Assembly (NCBI RefSeq): GCF_014874065.1
Contig: NZ_JADBEE010000001.1
Coordinates: 372,001 to 436,000 of the forward strand
DNA: 64,000 bases
Origin: Nesterenkonia halotolerans
GTDB lineage: Bacteria; Actinomycetota; Actinomycetes; Actinomycetales; Micrococcaceae
Direction: 5' to 3'
How positions within the stretch are numbered: position 1 is the first letter of the stretch; each line of letters opens with the position of its first letter. The notes under the pieces were generated by a model. The model saw only the letters and a program-made list of their open reading frames with translations. It was not told the origin of the DNA and did no database searches. The translations under genes and the position numbers were made by a program. Positions 63,140 through 64,000 of the stretch are shown one piece after another.

Positions 63140-64000
63140 ATGCACACCAGCCACCGTTTCGGCCCTGCCCCCGACCGCGCCCGTCCCGCGGTGAACCTGG
63201 CCACCTGGCGCGAAGCCATCGCGGCCGCCGTCGTGCCCCTGGAGATCCGAGAGAAGCCGGGAGTCCCCTTCCAGGGCCACCTGCGTCACACCGCCTTCGA
63301 CGGCGTGGGCCTCTTCGAGCTGGCCACCACGGCCCACACCGTCCGGCGCACCCCGGAGCTGATCTCGCGTGAGGATTCACGGTTCTACAAGCTCAGTCTT
63401 CAGCTCTCCGGGCACGCAGTGCTGGAACAGGACGGCCGCCGCGCGGTGCTGGGCCCCGGGGATCTTGCCATCTACGACACCCACCGCCCGTATTCGCTGC
63501 ACTTCCCCGAATCCAGCCGCACCATGGTCATGGTCATCCCACAGGAGCCGGTGGACCTCACCCCGGAACAGATCTCCCGGGTGACCGCGATCTGCTTCTC
63601 CCGCGAACATGGATTCGGCCGACTCATCAATCCATTCTTCGTGGAGCTCTGCAACAGCATCGAACAGCTGCCCGACGCCTACGGCAGTCGGCTGGTGCAT
63701 TCCGCCCTTGACCTGATGGTCACGATGCTCGCCCACGAGCTCGATGCACACCGCGAGGGGCCCAGCTCTCCCACCCGGGGGCTGGAGCGCGAGGTCCGCG
63801 AGTACATCTTGGACCATCTCGCCGATGACACGCTGACCCCCGCCTCCATCGCGGCTGCCCACTTCGTCTCGGTCCGGTACCTCTACACGATCTTCTCCGA
63901 GGAGAGCCAGACGATCTCCGCCTGGATCCGGGCCCGCAGACTTGAGCATATTCGCCGCGATCTCCTCGACCCGGTCTATGCTCAGCGTCCGGTCTCCTGG
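63140..64000 (+). CDS. AraC-family activator, FeaR-like (3' end cut by window edge)
   Basis: 287 codons are seen. The N-terminal cupin-like ligand domain (AraC_binding_2 type, about residues 35-190) has FYKLSLQLSGHAVLEQDGRR and LGPGDLAIYDTHRPYSLHF, similar to E. coli FeaR, activator of tyramine/phenylethylamine catabolism. The first HTH starts near residue 212 (REYILDHLADDTLTPASIAA, VSVRYLYTIFSEES); the second HTH is beyond the edge. GGAGGG lies 3 nt before the ATG at 63140. Divergent from the permease, it probably activates it or an amine oxidase gene to the right. Confidence 0.88.
   Translation, partial: MHTSHRFGPAPDRARPAVNLATWREAIAAAVVPLEIREKPGVPFQGHLRHTAFDGVGLFELATTAHTVRRTPELISREDSRFYKLSLQLSGHAVLEQDGRRAVLGPGDLAIYDTHRPYSLHFPESSRTMVMVIPQEPVDLTPEQISRVTAICFSREHGFGRLINPFFVELCNSIEQLPDAYGSRLVHSALDLMVTMLAHELDAHREGPSSPTRGLEREVREYILDHLADDTLTPASIAAAHFVSVRYLYTIFSEESQTISAWIRARRLEHIRRDLLDPVYAQRPVSW

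Overview
The window is chromosomal DNA from a GC-rich actinobacterium, most likely a Micrococcales member near the Micrococcaceae (Arthrobacter/Nesterenkonia-like). Evidence: mycothiol-dependent formaldehyde dehydrogenase, class Ib nrdHIEF, the actinobacterial block rne-rplU-rpmA-obg-proB-proA-nadD, mannosyltransferases of the MptB type, frequent GTG/TTG starts and ATGA/GTGA gene overlaps. No insertion sequence, prophage, integrase or CRISPR array was seen.

Layout: (1) 1-9.9 kb, minus strand: the housekeeping block rne, rplU, rpmA, obg, proB, proA, a small membrane protein, nadD, and an acidic protein cut by the left edge. (2) 10.3-24.3 kb: a VKOR-family protein; mscR with a metallo-beta-lactamase-fold partner (formaldehyde detoxification); a LipM-like lipoate enzyme; nrdHIEF with NrdR-box pairs; a small alarmone synthetase; DUF418-ggt-thiD; chrA. 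(3) 24.3-38.8 kb: a translationally coupled SGNH hydrolase plus ABC exporter pair with an odd His/Gly repeat; an AEC carrier; three polytopic mannosyltransferases; orn; tRNA-His with a strong terminator; an acyltransferase; a PAP2 enzyme; two small proteins. (4) 39-51.3 kb: a fatty acyl-CoA ligase; two ABC-2/two-component modules; DUF1697, universal stress and alcohol dehydrogenase genes; DUF2200. (5) 51.4-64 kb: a catabolic island for homoprotocatechuate (3,4-dihydroxyphenylacetate).

The catabolic island is the most distinctive part. Eight packed minus-strand genes encode an FAH-RraA fusion protein, a GntR/FCD regulator, CHMS dehydrogenase (HpaE), homoprotocatechuate 2,3-dioxygenase (HpaD), hydratase (HpaH), aldolase (HpaI), a single-component MobA-like flavin hydroxylase and a succinic semialdehyde dehydrogenase. 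Together they give a route from a hydroxyphenylacetate to pyruvate and succinate. It differs from the E. coli hpa pathway in three ways: no HpaBC hydroxylase, no separate HpaF isomerase, and HpaG's second FAH domain replaced by an RraA-like domain. An APC permease and a divergent FeaR-like AraC activator (cut by the right edge) lie upstream, and the control regions hold CRP/GlxR-like sites and strong palindromes.

All functional names come from reading motifs and recalling family sequences. No database search, structure prediction or promoter mapping was run.
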